Shown: positions 28,372 through 36,225 of the stretch, one piece after another
Position numbering within the stretch: position 1 is the stretch's first letter
Layout: the number at the start of each line of letters is the position of its first letter
Program-made: the position numbers and the translations under genes
The notes under the pieces: generated by a model
Database searches by the model: none
What the model was told of the DNA's origin: nothing
Seen by the model: the letters and a program-made list of their open reading frames with translations, nothing else
Source of the DNA: Bacteroidota bacterium
GTDB lineage: Bacteria > Bacteroidota > Rhodothermia > JANXDC01
Assembly: GCA_025059945.1 (NCBI GenBank)
Contig: JANXDC010000004.1
Coordinates: forward strand, 1 to 64,000
Reading direction: 5' to 3'
Length of the DNA stretch: 64,000 bases

Positions 28372-29523
28372 ATGTATAAAATGCGTCTTTTTACGCCGGG
28401 CCCCACGCCGGTGCCCGAGTCGGTGCTGCTAGCCCTGGCGCGGCCGGTGCTGCATCATCGGCATGCGGAGTTTCGCGCGTTGTTCGCGGAACACAACCGC
28501 CTGCTTGGCTACCTGTTTCAAACCGAACAGCCCGTGCTGAGTCTGACCTGCTCCGGAACAGGGGCCATGGAGGCGGCCGTGGTGCACGCCATGCGCCAGG
28601 GGGCCAAGGCCCTGTATGTGGCGGCGGGCAAGTTCGGGGAACGATGGGGCGAGATCCTAAGGGCCTACGGGTTAAGAGCTGTGCCCTTGGCGATACCCTG
28701 GGGGCAGGCGCCCGCGCCGGAGCAGCTCGAGGAGGCCCTACGGCGGCATCCCGACGTGCGGGCCGTCTTCCTTACGCACAGCGAGACCTCCACGGGCACC
28801 TGGATGGACGTGCGCGCGCTGGCGGAGTCCGTGCGCCGCACGGTCCCGGAGGCGCTCGTCATAGTCGACGGCATCACGGCCGTGGGCGCCCATGAGCTGC
28901 GCATGGATCTGTGGGATCTGGACGTAGTCATCACGGGCTCTCAGAAGGGCGTTATGGTGCCGCCTGGGCTGGCGTACATCGCTTTAAGCGCGCGAGCCTG
29001 GGAACGGGCCCGCGAAAGCGACCTGCCCCGCTACTATTTTGATCTGCTCGCCGCACGCCAGGCCTACGAGCAAGGGGACACCCCCTGGACGCCGGCCGTG
29101 AGCCTGATCGTGGCGGCCTGTGAGGCGCTGCGGCGCATCGCCGAGGAAGGGCTAGAAAACGTCTGGAGTCGGCATGCCCGGCTGGCGCGAGCGTTTCGAG
29201 CCGGCGCACAGGCCATCGGCTTGCGGCTTGCTTCGGCTCAGCCCTCAAATGCCCTCACGGCCCTTTGGCTGCCGGACGGCGTTTCCTGGGAGGCCTTGAA
29301 TCAAGCCCTCAAGCGCCGCGGCCTTACGGTCGCCGAGGGGCAGGGGCCCTGGAGGGGGCGCGTATTTCGGGTCTCGCATCTAGGCTATTACGACGCCTTC
29401 GACATGCTGGCCGCTATGGCCGCCATAGAGGAAGCCCTGCAGGAGCTGGACTACCCCTTCGAGCCCGGATCGGGGGTTGTAGCGCTACAGCGGGCTCTGT
29501 TAGAGACCGAGCAGGAAGCTTAG
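28372..29523 (+). CDS. Class V aminotransferase, probably phosphoserine or serine-pyruvate type
   Basis: A PLP enzyme of 383 residues. FTPGPTPVPESVLLALARPVLHHRHAEF is the substrate-phosphate or carboxylate region of the alanine-glyoxylate/serine-pyruvate group; CSGTGAMEAAVVHA binds PLP phosphate; HSETSTGTWMDV and VIVDGITAVGAHELRMDLWDLDVVITGSQKGVMVPPGLAYIAL follow, with Lys192 in SQKG as the Schiff-base lysine. The gene ends 3 bases before serA, so the natural reading is the second step of serine synthesis, 3-phosphohydroxypyruvate to phosphoserine. Family members with this architecture also act on serine, alanine and glyoxylate, so the assignment is contextual. Confidence 0.85.
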   Translation: MYKMRLFTPGPTPVPESVLLALARPVLHHRHAEFRALFAEHNRLLGYLFQTEQPVLSLTCSGTGAMEAAVVHAMRQGAKALYVAAGKFGERWGEILRAYGLRAVPLAIPWGQAPAPEQLEEALRRHPDVRAVFLTHSETSTGTWMDVRALAESVRRTVPEALVIVDGITAVGAHELRMDLWDLDVVITGSQKGVMVPPGLAYIALSARAWERARESDLPRYYFDLLAARQAYEQGDTPWTPAVSLIVAACEALRRIAEEGLENVWSRHARLARAFRAGAQAIGLRLASAQPSNALTALWLPDGVSWEALNQALKRRGLTVAEGQGPWRGRVFRVSHLGYYDAFDMLAAMAAIEEALQELDYPFEPGSGVVALQRALLETEQEA

Positions 29524-29526
29524 ATC

Positions 29527-31110
29527 ATGCGCGTATTGCTTGCCGATCACGTCGATCCGGTCTGCGCTCAGGTGTTGCGGGATCGAGGGTTTGAGGTCCG
29601 GGAGCTTGCCGAAGCCGGCCCGGAGGCTTGGCGAGAGCTCCTGGTGGAAGCCGACGCGCTGATCGTGCGCTCCGCCGTTCAGGTTACGGCGGAGCTCATG
29701 CGCGCTGCGCCGCGGCTTAAGGTGATCGGCCGTGCCGGCGTCGGGGTCGACAACATCGACCTGGAGGCCGCCACGCGACAGGGGATTCTGGTCCTGAACG
29801 CACCGGATGCGAACACGATCTCGGCCGCGGAGCACACCTGCGCGCTCATTCTGGCTTTGGCCCGCCACATCCCCCAGGCGGACGCCTCGATGAAGGCCGG
29901 CCGGTGGGACCGCAGGGCCTTTTTGGGCGTAGAGCTTTACGGCAAAACGCTGGGCATCATCGGACTGGGCAAAATCGGCCGAGAGGTGGCAAGCCGCATG
30001 CGCGCTTTCGGCATGCGCCTGCTTGGCTACGATCCGATGCTCGCCCCAGAGGTGGCGGCCTCCATAGGAGTGGAGCTTGCAGATTTGGAGACCGTATTGG
30101 CGCAGGCGGACTTTTTGACCCTGCACACGCCTCTTACGGAACAGACCCGCAACCTGCTTAACCGCGCCCGTCTGGCGCAGACCAAGCCCGGGGTGCGGAT
30201 CATCAACTGCGCCCGAGGGGGTATTGTGCGAGAGGAGGACCTGCTGGAGGCCCTGGAGTCGGGTCATGTGGCGGGGGCCGCGTTGGACGTCTTCAGCCAA
30301 GAGCCCCCGGGGGAGGCATTGGGCGCGCTCATCCGTCATCCCCGCGTGATCACCACCCCTCATATAGGGGCCTCTACCGAGGAGGCGCAGCACAAGGTGG
30401 CGCGACAGATCGCCGAGGCCGTAGCCGACGCCCTGTTGGGGCGCGCGGTGCGCAACGCCGTAAACGGGATGGCCATTCAACTGGCCATGAACGAAGAGGT
30501 GCAACCCTACCTGCGGCTGGCGGAGCAGATGGGCAGGCTGCTAGCGGGCTTTCTGCGCGGACAGCTGCGTCGGGTGCACGTGCGCTACGTCGGAGAGCGG
30601 ATCCGGCGCTTCCCGGAGGTGCTGACCGTGGCCCTGCTGAAGGGGCTTTTAAGCGAATGGCTGTCGGAGCCCGTAAACTACATCAACGCTCCCGTGCTGG
30701 CCGAACAGATGGGGCTGGGGGTTCGTCAGGAGCTTGATTCGGCGGTCGACAACTACACGAACTTGCTCGAACTCCTCTACGAGAGCACGCAGGAAAGGCG
30801 CCTGCTGGCCGGAACCGTCTTCGGCAAGGACGTGCGCATCGTGCGCGTCGACGAATACCCCCTTGAGCTGCGCCCCGAGGGGCATCTGCTCTTCTACCAT
30901 AACCTGGATCGACCGGGGATGTTGGCCCGGGTGGGGGCGATGCTGGCCGAGGCGGGCATTAACATCGCGGCCCTCTCCTTGGGCCGGCTTGCCCCCGGAT
31001 CGGCGGCCCTGACCGTGATCGTGACCGATCAGCCCATATCCGAAGCCGTCCAAGAGCGGTTGCGAGGCTTAGAGGGGGTCTGGGATGTGCGCGTGGTGAC
31101 GATGGCGTAG
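29527..31110 (+). CDS. serA: D-3-phosphoglycerate dehydrogenase, long form
   Basis: This is the NAD enzyme that commits 3-phosphoglycerate to serine. The 527 residues match the long form: substrate domain split around an NAD domain with GLGKIG at 146-151, an NCARGGIVREEDLLEAL segment with catalytic Arg, and TPHIGASTEEAQ with catalytic His. Next come an intervening domain (about 315-450) and a C-terminal ACT domain (HNLDRPGMLARVGAMLAEAGINIAALSLGR) that usually senses serine. It pairs with the aminotransferase gene just upstream. Its last 42 bases overlap the end of the convergent metalloenzyme gene. Confidence 0.96.
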   Translation: MRVLLADHVDPVCAQVLRDRGFEVRELAEAGPEAWRELLVEADALIVRSAVQVTAELMRAAPRLKVIGRAGVGVDNIDLEAATRQGILVLNAPDANTISAAEHTCALILALARHIPQADASMKAGRWDRRAFLGVELYGKTLGIIGLGKIGREVASRMRAFGMRLLGYDPMLAPEVAASIGVELADLETVLAQADFLTLHTPLTEQTRNLLNRARLAQTKPGVRIINCARGGIVREEDLLEALESGHVAGAALDVFSQEPPGEALGALIRHPRVITTPHIGASTEEAQHKVARQIAEAVADALLGRAVRNAVNGMAIQLAMNEEVQPYLRLAEQMGRLLAGFLRGQLRRVHVRYVGERIRRFPEVLTVALLKGLLSEWLSEPVNYINAPVLAEQMGLGVRQELDSAVDNYTNLLELLYESTQERRLLAGTVFGKDVRIVRVDEYPLELRPEGHLLFYHNLDRPGMLARVGAMLAEAGINIAALSLGRLAPGSAALTVIVTDQPISEAVQERLRGLEGVWDVRVVTMA

Positions 31111-32010
31111 CTGGCCAAAGCCAAGCCCCTCCCGTAGCACGGCGCACAAAACGGGCACGACCTCCGCGATGGAGCCTATAGAGTCCCAGCGCCCTGCCGC
31201 GGCTCCGAAGGCGACTAGCGGCACAAGGTTGCGCGTATGGCCGCGCCAGCTTAGGTCCTCTACGTTGCCGTGGTCGCTGCAGAGCAGCAGCAGATCGCTT
31301 TCGGGGTCGCAGGCGCTCAGGTAGCCCATCAGAAATCGATCTAGGCGCTCCAGTGCCAGGCGGGCGCGAGCCGGGTCCTGTTCATGTCCGGCCTGGTCCG
31401 GAAGCGGGTACTCGAATAGGCAAACGTGCGCGCCGCGGCCCAGAGCGTGCCACCGGCGGCCGGCCTCTTCGGGCCGGAGCTCGGGCACGGGCAGCTTCAG
31501 GCGTTCGCGCCAGGCCGCTCCGGTCATGTCGGCCGTAAGGGCCCGACATCCCAGGACATCGGCCACCCCTTGCAGGCGCAGCCCTGCGGCCCAGGCGGCC
31601 CGGCTCATCACACTCCAGCGCCCGCTGCGACGGAGGGCTTCAAAAAAGACAGGAGGATAGGCGTTGGCCAATTGGGCGCGCAGTCCAAGAGCGCGCACCC
31701 GGCTGAAGAGGTTTTCCCGGTCTAGCAGGGGCCACAGGGCCCGTGGGGCCCAGGGCCCGAAGTGCCGGCCCATCAGCCGGGCGGCGTTGTAGCCCGTTAG
31801 CAACGCCACTTGGCCGGTGCCGCTCTGCGGTAGCCCCGGTAGGCCGAGCGTCGCATCCAAGGCCGTGAACACGACCCGATCCGCGCGCACAGAGGTGGCC
31901 GCGCTCGTCCAGCGCTGTCCCCCGGCGAGCCATCTCAAAGCCGGGTAGTCGGCATCAAGCGGATTACGGGGGCCAGGCTCGCCCAGGCCCAAACCGTCCA
32001 CAAAAAGCAC
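31069..32010 (-). CDS. Alkaline-phosphatase-superfamily metalloenzyme
   Basis: The protein has 313 residues. VDGLGLGEPG carries the first metal Asp; LPQSGTGQVALLTGYNAARLMGRHFGPW matches the nucleophile loop of phosphopentomutase/iPGM-like enzymes (Thr or Ser in SGTGQ); LCSDHGNVEDLSWRGHTRNLVPL provides the Asp-His and later His metal ligands. It should act on a phosphate or sulfate ester, but the substrate is unknown. The GTG start at 32010 lies inside a perfect 20-base palindrome. The frame reads back as [13 protein letters not shown] without a standard start, so the true N-terminus is uncertain. It is the last gene of the minus-strand series and overlaps serA tail-to-tail by 42 bases. Confidence 0.75.
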   Translation of the reverse strand: MLFVDGLGLGEPGPRNPLDADYPALRWLAGGQRWTSAATSVRADRVVFTALDATLGLPGLPQSGTGQVALLTGYNAARLMGRHFGPWAPRALWPLLDRENLFSRVRALGLRAQLANAYPPVFFEALRRSGRWSVMSRAAWAAGLRLQGVADVLGCRALTADMTGAAWRERLKLPVPELRPEEAGRRWHALGRGAHVCLFEYPLPDQAGHEQDPARARLALERLDRFLMGYLSACDPESDLLLLCSDHGNVEDLSWRGHTRNLVPLVAFGAAAGRWDSIGSIAEVVPVLCAVLREGLGFGQLRHRHHAHIPDPL

Positions 32011-32023
32011 GTATACGTGCTTT
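32004..32023. promoter_or_regulatory. Perfect 20-base palindrome at the dtd-metalloenzyme junction
   Basis: AAAGCACGTATACGTGCTTT is exact over 20 bases. In minus-strand RNA it folds as an 8-pair stem with a UAUA loop followed by further U residues. It contains part of the dtd stop codon and the GTG start at 32010. It could be a weak terminator, an attenuator or a start-codon-masking hairpin. Confidence 0.6.
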
Positions 32024-32486
32024 ACGGGGCAGAGGGGAAGCGCGGAGCCTTCTCCAGCCAGATCGTAACCGGTCCGTCGTTTAGCAGTTCGACCTCCATC
32101 ATGGCCCCGAAGACGCCCGTCGGCACGCGCCGTTGCAGGATCGCCTCCAGCTGGGCTATGAAGCGCTCATAGAGCGGGATGGCCCGTTCGGGAGGGGCCG
32201 CCTCTGTGAAGCTAGGCCGAAAACCCTTGCGGAGCTCTCCGTAGAGCGTAAACTGGGACACGACGAGCGCCTCGCCGCCCACGTCGCGCAGGGACCGGTT
32301 CATGCGGCCCTGCGCATCGGGAAAGATGCGCAGCCCGGCGCACTTGCGGGCCAGCCAGTCGGCCTCTTCAGGTCCGTCTTGTGCGTGCACGGCAAGGAAA
32401 ATCAACAGTCCGGTCCCGATATGCGCGACCTCGCGGCCCTCGACCCGCACCCGGGCGCAGCGTACGCGTTGAAGCAGCGCGCGCAT
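32022..32486 (-). CDS. dtd: D-aminoacyl-tRNA deacylase
   Basis: This dimeric proofreading enzyme removes D-amino acids (and Gly from tRNA-Ala). The 154 residues begin at ATG 32486: [33 protein letters not shown] is the family start. [30 protein letters not shown] contains the SQFTLY motif; the GP-cis-Pro motif is present as [10 protein letters not shown]. The frame upstream belongs to shadow sequence. The start shares one base with the stop of the GH3/beta-lactamase gene (TGATG), so translation is coupled. Confidence 0.95.
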   Translation of the reverse strand: MRALLQRVRCARVRVEGREVAHIGTGLLIFLAVHAQDGPEEADWLARKCAGLRIFPDAQGRMNRSLRDVGGEALVVSQFTLYGELRKGFRPSFTEAAPPERAIPLYERFIAQLEAILQRRVPTGVFGAMMEVELLNDGPVTIWLEKAPRFPSAP

Positions 32487-35329
32487 CAGCGCTCCCGCAG
32501 CGCTTCCAGGACGGTATCCGCTACGGCCGCGCGCACTTCGGCGATGCGCGGGTTCTCCCGTGTCGGATGCACGCGGTTTGTGAGCAGGATCACAGCTAGC
32601 TCGTGATCCGGATCGATCCACATCGAGGTGCCCGTAAAGCCCGTATGCCCGAAAGCCCGGACCGACATACGCTTGCCCGCCGCGGAGTATCCCTGCGTGT
32701 TGCGCGTATCCCATCCCAGCGCCCGTGTGCTGCCTTCGGAGGCCCGGCTTCGAAAAAGCTGGATCGTCTCGGGCCGCAGCAGCGCCTGCCCTCCGTACCA
32801 GCCGCCGTTGAGGAGCATCTGGGCGAAGACGGCCAGGTCGCGCGCCGTGCTAAATAGCCCGGCATGCCCAGCCACGCCGCCTAAGGCGGCTGCCGTCTCA
32901 TCGTGCACGGTGCCGTGTATGAGCCGGTTGCGCCAGTACCGGTCTTGTTCCGTAGGGGCGATCTCCTCCGGAGAAAACCCGTGCTCTAGCGGACGAAAGA
33001 CCGTGCGCCGCATGCCCAGGGGCCGCCAGAAGGTCTCCTCCAGGTACCGATCCAGGCTCTTGGCCGTGATGCGCTCCACGAGTTTGCCCAGCACAATAAA
33101 GCCGAAGTCGCTGTAAAGCGTGCGCGTTCCGGGCTCGTATTGGAGTGTGTCTTCCAGGATGAAGCGCCAGACGAAGTCCGCTTGCTCCGATGGGGATAGC
33201 TTGCGAAAAGCGGAGTCCTGATAGAACGGCTTGTAAGCCCGCAGCCCGCCGGTGTGCAGAAGAAGCTGACGGATCGTGATCCGCTCCTTGCTCGGACCGC
33301 GAAACTCGGGCAGATACCGGGATACGGGATCATCCAGACGCAGGCGACCCTCCTCGTAAAGCTTCATTACGGCTGAGGTGGTGCCCACGACTTTGGTCAG
33401 CGAAGCCAGATCGAACAGCGTCTGCGGCGTGACCGGGGTCTCCGATTCGTAGGTGAGCGCGCCAAAGCCCTTTAGATAAGCCAACACCCCGCGGCGTACT
33501 ACAGCCAAAGCCGCGCCCGGGAAGACGCGCTCCCGGATGGCCCGCCGTATGATCCCGTCTAAGCGCTCCAGGCGTTCGGCGTCGAAGCCCGCCTCCTCGG
33601 GGGTGCCATAGCGCAGGGTTATCTGAGGCCACTCTATGCCGAGGCCATAGGGAAAGTCCGGGGATATGGTAATGGGCAGTTTGCCCCGAATCGGGGCCAT
33701 GCCCAGCAGCGCGTCGGCCGTGACGGCGTAAGTCGTCTCCCCCCAGGAGAACGTAATGACACAGGCATCCACCTCGGGCACCTCTCGCAGGATGTACGGG
33801 TTGCCGAAGGCTATAAGGATCGTGGGCTGCCGGTAGCGTCGGGCCAGGCGCCGAAGCAGCTCTACGTGCTCCTTGGGCAGTCCCAGCCGGTTGCTATAGG
33901 AGCGGATGTAGACGTAGGAGGCCACAACAAGGTAGTCGGCCTTTTTAGCTCGGCTGAGGGCGTCCCGGTAATCCCGCTTTGTGCTGCGGGTGTCCAGGCG
34001 CACATGTTCTACTTCGGGGTAACGGGCGCGCAGGTGGGCAAAAAAGCTGCGGCCCACGGCGGGGTCGTCGCTATCGGAAAGGGAAATGAGCAGAATGCGC
34101 TCTCCGTTCAGACGCGTCAGGGGCAAAACGGCCCGGTCGTCTTTGACCAACGTCAACGCTTGCCGGGCGATTTCGCGCGCCAGCTCTTGATGCTCCTGCA
34201 CGCCTACCCGCTGGGAGATCTGCTCGATGTCTACGAATCGGTTCGTGTGCAGACCCATGAGCTCCTTTAAGCGCAGCAGGCGCAGCACGGATCGGTCGAT
34301 GCGCTCCTCTGAGAGCTCCCCGCGCTGCACGGCCTCGACAATGGCGTCGATCACCCCGGCCTCATCGGGGGGCATGAGCAGCAGATCGACGCCGGCCTTA
34401 AGAGCCAGGATGCTGGCGCGCTTCAGACCGAAGTGCTTGGTCACGCCCCGCATGTCCATGGCATCGCTTACAAGCAGGCCCTGAAAGCCGAGCCCCTTGC
34501 GGAGCAGCGAGTCCAAGACGGCAGCCGACAGCGTAGCGGGCACCCGCGCATCCGGCTCCAGGGCCGGAAAGGCGATGTGGGCGGTCATGATCGCCAGCAC
34601 GCCGCTTTCGATAGCCGCCCGAAACGGGGCCAGCTCCACGCTATCCAGACGCGTCAGGGAGTGCCGGATGATGGGCAAATCCAAGTGCGAATCCACATCC
34701 GTATCCCCGTGTCCGGGGAAGTGCTTAGCCGTGGCCACTAGCCCGCCCTCCTGCATGCCGCGAATCATGGCGCGCGCCAGATCGGCCACCAGGCGCGGGT
34801 CTTCGCCGAAGGAGCGCACGTTGATGATCGGATTGCGCGGGTTGTTGTTGACGTCCACCACGGGGGCGAAGTTTTGGTGCACGCCAATAGCCCGGGCCTC
34901 ACGCGCGATGGCATACCCCATCCGATAAGCCAGCTCCGGATTGCGCGTGGCCCCCAGGGCCATCGCCTTGGGGAACTCCGTGCCCCCCTCCAGGCGCATA
35001 GCCAAGCCCCATTCCATATCTTGCGCGATCCACAGCGGCAAGGGGGCTAGAGCCTGCAGCCGGTTTGTAAGCAGCGCCTGATCGTAGAGATTGCCCCGAA
35101 AGAAGATGATCCCGCCCACGCGCTCATCGCGTACCAGGCGCACCAGGCGTCGGTAGCCCGGATCGTCTTCGCTTCGGTAGGTGGCCGTAGCCGCGGGGAT
35201 GATAAGCTGCGCCACCTTATCGCGCAGCGACAGCGTGTCCAATACGCGCTCAGCCCAGCCGCGCTGGCCTGAGGCTTCCGGAGCAGATAACAGCACACAG
35301 GCTAGCAGGACAAAGGACCTAGGGCTCAC
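32486..35329 (-). CDS. Beta-N-acetylhexosaminidase (GH3) fused to a class C-type beta-lactamase/transpeptidase-like domain
   Basis: The protein has 947 residues from GTG 35329, which overlaps the kinase stop as GTGA and gives a clean signal peptide ([21 protein letters not shown]). Residues about 25-390 are a NagZ-like GH3 domain: KHFPGHGDT near 202 is the mobile-loop motif with the Asp/His dyad, and VSDAMDM near 289 holds the nucleophile Asp. About 400-570 is the GH3 C-terminal domain. From about 580 comes a serine beta-lactamase-like domain with SLTK (Ser643, Lys646), YSD in place of YxN, and HTGFTG as the KTG-like box. The fusion is known in Bacteroidota relatives. It probably trims GlcNAc-anhydroMurNAc peptides in the periplasm; the second domain could be an esterase or peptidase. 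Confidence 0.92.
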   Translation of the reverse strand: MSPRSFVLLACVLLSAPEASGQRGWAERVLDTLSLRDKVAQLIIPAATATYRSEDDPGYRRLVRLVRDERVGGIIFFRGNLYDQALLTNRLQALAPLPLWIAQDMEWGLAMRLEGGTEFPKAMALGATRNPELAYRMGYAIAREARAIGVHQNFAPVVDVNNNPRNPIINVRSFGEDPRLVADLARAMIRGMQEGGLVATAKHFPGHGDTDVDSHLDLPIIRHSLTRLDSVELAPFRAAIESGVLAIMTAHIAFPALEPDARVPATLSAAVLDSLLRKGLGFQGLLVSDAMDMRGVTKHFGLKRASILALKAGVDLLLMPPDEAGVIDAIVEAVQRGELSEERIDRSVLRLLRLKELMGLHTNRFVDIEQISQRVGVQEHQELAREIARQALTLVKDDRAVLPLTRLNGERILLISLSDSDDPAVGRSFFAHLRARYPEVEHVRLDTRSTKRDYRDALSRAKKADYLVVASYVYIRSYSNRLGLPKEHVELLRRLARRYRQPTILIAFGNPYILREVPEVDACVITFSWGETTYAVTADALLGMAPIRGKLPITISPDFPYGLGIEWPQITLRYGTPEEAGFDAERLERLDGIIRRAIRERVFPGAALAVVRRGVLAYLKGFGALTYESETPVTPQTLFDLASLTKVVGTTSAVMKLYEEGRLRLDDPVSRYLPEFRGPSKERITIRQLLLHTGGLRAYKPFYQDSAFRKLSPSEQADFVWRFILEDTLQYEPGTRTLYSDFGFIVLGKLVERITAKSLDRYLEETFWRPLGMRRTVFRPLEHGFSPEEIAPTEQDRYWRNRLIHGTVHDETAAALGGVAGHAGLFSTARDLAVFAQMLLNGGWYGGQALLRPETIQLFRSRASEGSTRALGWDTRNTQGYSAAGKRMSVRAFGHTGFTGTSMWIDPDHELAVILLTNRVHPTRENPRIAEVRAAVADTVLEALRER

Positions 35330-36225
35330 GGCTTGGGCACCTCGTCTGCGTACAAGGCTGCCCCTAGGGCGGGGCGGTTTCGAGGTGGAAAGATAGGCCA
35401 CCCGGGGAGGGCTTGCGCAAGCGTCCGCACCAACGCCTCTCGGAAGGCCGGCAGATGGGTGAGGCCTCCGCTGTAGCTAATCTGGCGCGCGCTCCTGTCC
35501 AGGGCTTGGGCCACCAGGCGCGCCTGTTGCGCCAAAGCGCGCAGCTGCGCTTCGACCAGACGTCGAGCTTGAACATCTCCGGCAAGCAGACGGTCCGCGA
35601 TCCAGGGAGCCAGTTCCGCCGGGGAGCGCCCGGATCGGTACAGGATTCGGATCAGGTCCGCTCTATCGCGAACGCCCCAGTGCTGCATGAGCGCGCGCGT
35701 CAGCTCCGTATGCCGTTTGGGGTCGTCCAAGGCCCGCGCCAACCGGCGCAGCGCCTCAAGCCCGATCCGATAGGCGCCGGCCTCATCGCCGAGCAGATAT
35801 CCCCATCCGCCGGCGCGTATCCAGGCGTTTTGTCCGGAGCGCCCGAGCACAAGAGACCCCGTGCCGCAGAGCACAAGCAACCCCGGCTGACCTCCCAGGG
35901 CTCCCAGATGGGCGATGAGCCCATCGTGGCCGATGCGCACATCTAGCCCCGGAAAACGCGCCTCCAGCGCATAGCGCAGCGTTCGTTGCAGAGTCGGATC
36001 GCTTGCCCCCGCGGCGCCGACGGCCAGGCGATCCGGAATCCGCCCGAGGGCAGCTTGGGCGCGCTCCAGTAGGTCCTCCCAGCGGGCCAGTACCTCTTGC
36101 GCCGACAGCAAGCTCAGGGACGATCCCGGGGCCTCAGCCGCAAAAACGAGACGGTCCTCCGGGTCCAGTACGAGCAGTTCCGTCTTCGTGGCCCCCGCGT
36201 CTAGACCGGCTCGCCACATCTTCAT
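35326..36225 (-). CDS. BadF/BadG/BcrA-family kinase, probable N-acetylglucosamine kinase
   Basis: The protein has 299 residues with an ASKHA fold. DAGATKTELLVLD at 9-21 is the phosphate-1 loop, VLCGTGSLVLGR the phosphate-2 region, and GGWGYLLGDEAGAYRIGLEAL the family signature of GlcNAc/MurNAc kinases. ISYSGGLTHLPAFREAL is the adenosine motif. It should phosphorylate an amino sugar in the cytoplasm. The context supports that: it lies between a penicillin-acylase-family gene (4-base ATGA overlap) and a GH3 hexosaminidase gene (GTGA overlap). GlcNAc versus MurNAc cannot be separated from sequence alone. Confidence 0.88.
   Translation of the reverse strand: MKMWRAGLDAGATKTELLVLDPEDRLVFAAEAPGSSLSLLSAQEVLARWEDLLERAQAALGRIPDRLAVGAAGASDPTLQRTLRYALEARFPGLDVRIGHDGLIAHLGALGGQPGLLVLCGTGSLVLGRSGQNAWIRAGGWGYLLGDEAGAYRIGLEALRRLARALDDPKRHTELTRALMQHWGVRDRADLIRILYRSGRSPAELAPWIADRLLAGDVQARRLVEAQLRALAQQARLVAQALDRSARQISYSGGLTHLPAFREALVRTLAQALPGWPIFPPRNRPALGAALYADEVPKP

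Noticed and set aside
32486-32714. N-terminal 76-codon extension of the dtd frame
   Set aside because: It is antisense-like shadow of the GH3/beta-lactamase gene and does not resemble Dtd. The family start is at 32486.
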